Below, piece after piece: positions 61,781-64,000 of a stretch of 64,000 nucleotides of DNA (positions are counted from its first letter, which is position 1; each line of letters begins with the position of its first letter). Origin of the DNA: Dictyobacter formicarum (GTDB lineage Bacteria > Chloroflexota > Ktedonobacteria > Ktedonobacterales > Ktedonobacteraceae); NCBI RefSeq assembly GCF_016587435.1, contig NZ_BNJJ01000004.1, positions 248,001-312,000 on the forward strand, read 5' to 3'. Made by a program: the position numbers and the translations under genes. Under the pieces are notes generated by a model. The model was given only the letters and a program-made list of their open reading frames with translations. It had not been told where the DNA came from and made no database searches.

Positions 61781-62755
61781 GTGAAGCCGATTTTATTGGG
61801 AATTGCTGCCTCTTGTTTTTTTGCCTGCAGCTTTATCTTGAACCATGCTATGCAGCTAGAAGGAGGAAGCTGGATCTGGACCTCGGCGCTGCGTTTCCTC
61901 TTTATGCTCCCTTTTTTGTTACTCCTGGTGGGGAGCCGCAAAAATCTAATGCCTCTATTGAGAGAGTTGAAGACCCACTTCTGGCGCTGGTTTCTGTGGA
62001 GCCTGATTGGTTTTGGCCTTTTCTATGTGCCCATCTGTTTTGCTGCTGCTTTTGAGCCTGGCTGGCTCGTGGCCGGCACCTGGCAAATCACTATTATTGC
62101 TGGAACCTTGCTAGTTCCCTTCTTTCATGAAACGGTGGCTACGCCATATGGACCTAAGAAAGTCAGGAAGCGTTTGCCACGTCGTGGTTTACTGTTGTCA
62201 TTGCTGATTGTGCTGGGCGTTGGCGTGATGCAATTTGAACATGCCACGCATATTGCTGGACGAGATATATTCTTTGGTGTCGTACCAATTGTCGTGGCGG
62301 CCTTTGCCTATCCATTAGGAAACCGCAAGATGATGAAGGTATGTGAAGGCAAGTTCGATACATACCAGCGTGTGCTCGGTATGACTATCTGTAGCCTGCC
62401 GCTCTGGCTAGGTCTCTCGATATATGGCTGGTTCACGGTCGGCCCACCCAGCGCAGGCCAATCTTTGCAGGCCTTGATTGTAGCTATATCCTCAGGCGTG
62501 ATTGCCACCATCCTCTTTTTTAGCGCCACCGACATGGTCAAGGGCAGCCTGCATCATCTGGCAGCCGTTGAAGCTACCCAGGCCGGTGAAGTGCTGTTTA
62601 CCCTGATCGGCGAAGTCCTCTTCTTTTCGGCCGCACTTCCCACACTGATCTCACTAGGTGGTATGTTGCTAGTTCTCACTGGCATGATCTTGCACAGCCT
62701 GGCTTCGTCCAAGAATGAACTTGTAGTCGTCGCTCAGACCACCACCGAACTATAA
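61781..62755 (+). CDS. EamA/EmrE-type small-molecule exporter (multidrug resistance efflux transporter family)
   Basis: 324 residues with ten membrane helices in two repeats, typical of the DMT superfamily. The first helix carries ACSFILNHAMQLEGGSWIWT, a stretch found in the PF13536 family; the last two helices contain EATQAGEVLFTLIGEVLFF, with a membrane Glu. Start: GTG 61781, with GATGAGGT 8-9 bases upstream; the frame is open to 61580 but this would overlap the dehydratase gene. The substrate is unknown; transport of drugs or metabolites is inferred. Confidence 0.88.
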   Translation: MKPILLGIAASCFFACSFILNHAMQLEGGSWIWTSALRFLFMLPFLLLLVGSRKNLMPLLRELKTHFWRWFLWSLIGFGLFYVPICFAAAFEPGWLVAGTWQITIIAGTLLVPFFHETVATPYGPKKVRKRLPRRGLLLSLLIVLGVGVMQFEHATHIAGRDIFFGVVPIVVAAFAYPLGNRKMMKVCEGKFDTYQRVLGMTICSLPLWLGLSIYGWFTVGPPSAGQSLQALIVAISSGVIATILFFSATDMVKGSLHHLAAVEATQAGEVLFTLIGEVLFFSAALPTLISLGGMLLVLTGMILHSLASSKNELVVVAQTTTEL

Positions 62756-62993
62756 CAAGGACCGAAGCACCCATCATGTATCCATGCGGCCTACGCTAAT
62801 GCCTCCGAAGCATGAAATGGAAAATATAAATGACGACCACGTCTCCATAACACGAAACGGAAAAATATAAAATGCGTCACGTTTCGTGTTCGAGGAGCGT
62901 TCGCATATGGGCGTGTGCGTGGACGGGCTTACGTGTGGTGTGGGCGTTGGTGTAGGCGTGAGATTTGACCTTTCTAGAGGCGAATATGTATGC
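62756..62993. other. Spacer with ACGAAACG-type repeat
   Basis: After the transporter stop. The main feature is an inverted repeat AACACGAAACG (62849-62859) and CGTTTCGTGTT (62880-62890), plus GT-rich DNA (62905-62960) with GTGTGCGTGG and GTGTGGTGTGGGCG. No gene. Confidence 0.5.
62839..62890. repeat. ACGAAACG-type inverted repeat, copy 2
   Basis: Arms 62849-62859 and 62880-62890 are perfect over 11 bases. The left part with ACGTCTCCATAACACGAAAC matches, inverted and with one change, the sequence at 40495-40516. Between the transporter gene and the promoter at 62994. Confidence 0.65.
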
Positions 62994-63022
62994 TTGACTT
63001 TTAAATGAGGGTCCAGTATACT
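62994..63022 (+). promoter_or_regulatory. Strong sigma-70-type promoter
   Basis: TTGACT (62994-62999) and TATACT (63017-63022) with a 17-base spacer. Transcription would start at about 63029, just before a ribosome binding site and a 13-codon frame. Confidence 0.75.
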
Positions 63023-63056
63023 GATCAGGCAATCTTGCTTTCTAGAAAGGGATTTT

Positions 63057-63098
63057 ATGCAAGTCCTCTCAATTAAATTTGTGGCGGGTGGGCGCTAA
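63057..63098 (+). CDS. Possible 13-residue leader peptide
   Basis: AGAAAGGGA lies 5 bases before ATG, and the promoter at 62994-63022 points to it. The frame reads MQVLSIKFVAGGR and stops. It is too short to judge as a protein; it could be a leader whose translation affects downstream expression. No run of one regulated amino acid is present. An alternative is that the promoter simply makes a small RNA. Confidence 0.35.
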   Translation: MQVLSIKFVAGGR

Positions 63099-63548
63099 TT
63101 ACTGTGCAGATCTGTACAGTTTTGATCGTGAAGTAACGTTCATTAGATGGGCATGCACGAGATATGTATGCAGCTAATGATTGGTTATGATTTCCTTTTG
63201 CTATGTGGTTTTGGCGTAACAAATAGCGATAAGCCACGACATAGTTTTGCAGCGAACCTCCACAAATCTCTCCACTCTTTTCCTTAATTTTCTGTGCACC
63301 TTTTTTTGCATGATCCCGGGCATTATTGTGCCCAGATGGTGCGCGCGCGTACACAGCATCTCCACTTTTTAATTGGCCGTCAGGCACTGGAAGGGAAGTC
63401 ATTTCATGAGTACCAGTATGTTAACAATACGTCTTGTCCTCTCTTTGGTTTTTTGCGCCACAGTACAGGCTGCACTACGAGCAGCAGTGGCGCCATGGCG
63501 ATCGAAAAAACATTCACTTTTTGTTGACAGAAAAGATGAGGACAACCA
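63099..63548. other. Spacer before the RNHCP gene
   Basis: Contains a 20-base dyad at about 63102-63121 (ACTGTGCAGA/TCTGTACAGT, one mismatch pair). Overlapping open frames on both strands (for example 63073-63402 minus, 63406 plus) give no recognisable protein. No repeat of the two main families. Confidence 0.4.
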
Positions 63549-64000
63549 TTGCGCACAACACGCAGACATACCAATAACGACTATCGAGAGTACTCAATTC
63601 ATAAACCCACACGCCAGCACCGGCATAACCGTTCCACGAACGACGTGTTTAAATGCAAAAACTGCCGCCGCTTTATTGGTCCCTTGCCGTATGGCGGCCA
63701 TCATAGAAACCATTGTCCATTTTGTCTCTACTCTTGTCATGTGGACGAGAGTAAGGGTGACCGCCTGAACGCATGCAGTGCCAGGATGGCGCCGATTGGC
63801 TATTTTCAGCGGCCAAATGGCGAATATGTGCTGGTCCACCGTTGCCTGGGCTGTGACTTTGAGCGCTTCAATCGCATCGCAGGCGATGATAACTTTGACC
63901 TGCTGCTCACTCTGCCAGAGTTGCCGCCGCGCACCAGTCGGGACGTGAAACTGCAGCGTATCCAGCAGCAGTTGGAATCTTCAGAACTGGCTGAAACTGA
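63549..64000 (+). CDS. RNHCP-domain zinc-binding protein, runs off the right edge
   Basis: At least 150 residues; the stop is beyond the window. The family signature RNHCP (53-57) lies within HHRNHCPFCLYSCHVD. Cys pairs at 36/39, 56/59 and 99/102 probably bind zinc, and the conserved NRIAGDD (108-114) is present. No ATG begins this frame: TTG 63549, with GATGAGGA 7 bases upstream, is the best start, while GTG 63645 would begin just before the first Cys pair. Some members are known as RNHCP or DUF3797-like proteins with unknown role. The C-terminus is helical and Gln/Leu-rich. Confidence 0.85.
   Translation, partial: MRTTRRHTNNDYREYSIHKPTRQHRHNRSTNDVFKCKNCRRFIGPLPYGGHHRNHCPFCLYSCHVDESKGDRLNACSARMAPIGYFQRPNGEYVLVHRCLGCDFERFNRIAGDDNFDLLLTLPELPPRTSRDVKLQRIQQQLESSELAET

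Noticed and set aside
63102..63121. LexA/SOS box
   Set aside because: CTGT and ACAG are 10 bases apart instead of the 8 of the E. coli box, and no SOS gene follows.
63073..63402. 109-residue frame on the minus strand
   Set aside because: No recognisable family, no ribosome binding site, and it covers the promoter and leader frame of the other strand.
63406..63768. Frame with ATG 63406 and a fair AAGGGA site
   Set aside because: It overlaps the RNHCP gene for over 200 bases in another frame, and the RNHCP frame has clear family motifs.

Overview
The window looks like a chromosomal segment of a Ktedonobacteria-type member of the Chloroflexota. That is an inference from gene content: two membrane-anchored Ser/Thr kinases (one with a C-terminal seven-blade WD40 propeller), many small one-component regulators, many lipoproteins with a Leu-Ser-Ala-Cys or Phe-Ala-Ala-Cys lipobox, roughly even base composition and dense intergenic repeats. 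No rRNA, tRNA, CRISPR array or prophage was seen.

Layout. 0.2-5.3 kb: carboxylesterase, Ser/Thr kinase, APH-fold kinase and a PhyH-type dioxygenase bracketed by inverted repeat copies. 6-11.3 kb: a complete BMP-type nucleoside ABC importer (lipoprotein, two permeases, double ATPase). 11.6-13.6 kb: WD40 kinase. 13.8-15.5 kb: a gene graveyard of C-terminal fragments (MFS, nitroreductase, membrane protein, LysR). 15.5-25.8 kb: TetR, ThuA-like, thiamine pyrophosphokinase, DUF1003, a repeat-rich surface protein, an aminoglycoside adenylyltransferase-like gene, a HAMP-like membrane protein and LysR. 25.8-30.1 kb: a MITE nested in a composite repeat, a methyltransferase, a nucleotidyltransferase-like gene with an uncharacterised neighbour, a GC-rich SnoaL-like gene between IS3 and IS110 remnants, and a cupredoxin lipoprotein. 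30.3-34.2 kb: an OmpR-type two-component operon and an HxlR/quinone-reductase pair. 34.4-38.4 kb: fatty-acid activation operon (two tandem acyl-CoA synthetases, one frameshifted, plus enoyl-CoA hydratase). 39-44 kb: two TetR-led units (one with fabF), cupin and HdeD-like proteins. 44.2-45.8 kb: an IS4-family element. 46-48.6 kb: lincosamide nucleotidyltransferase-like gene and a MarR-controlled DrrAB-type exporter. 48.9-55.2 kb: zinc-ribbon membrane protein, serine esterase, GT2 glycosyltransferase and an orphan histidine kinase. 55.5-58.4 kb: metQ, metN and metI. 58.7-62.8 kb: peptide-binding lipoprotein, ManD/RspA-like dehydratase and an EamA/EmrE-type transporter. The right edge holds a non-ATG-started RNHCP-domain gene that runs off the window.

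The most unusual content is the repeat landscape. (1) About fourteen short hairpins keep a 5-nt CTTGC loop while the stems change by compensatory substitutions. (2) A composite repeat is centred on near-loopless palindromes with 26-27-bp arms; the arms match within each copy but differ between copies. The IS4-family element is inserted exactly in a hairpin of family 1, and its target duplication is the hairpin itself. The MITE is inserted in a module of family 2, with an 11-bp duplication. These two families and their use as landing sites are the best candidates for something undescribed.
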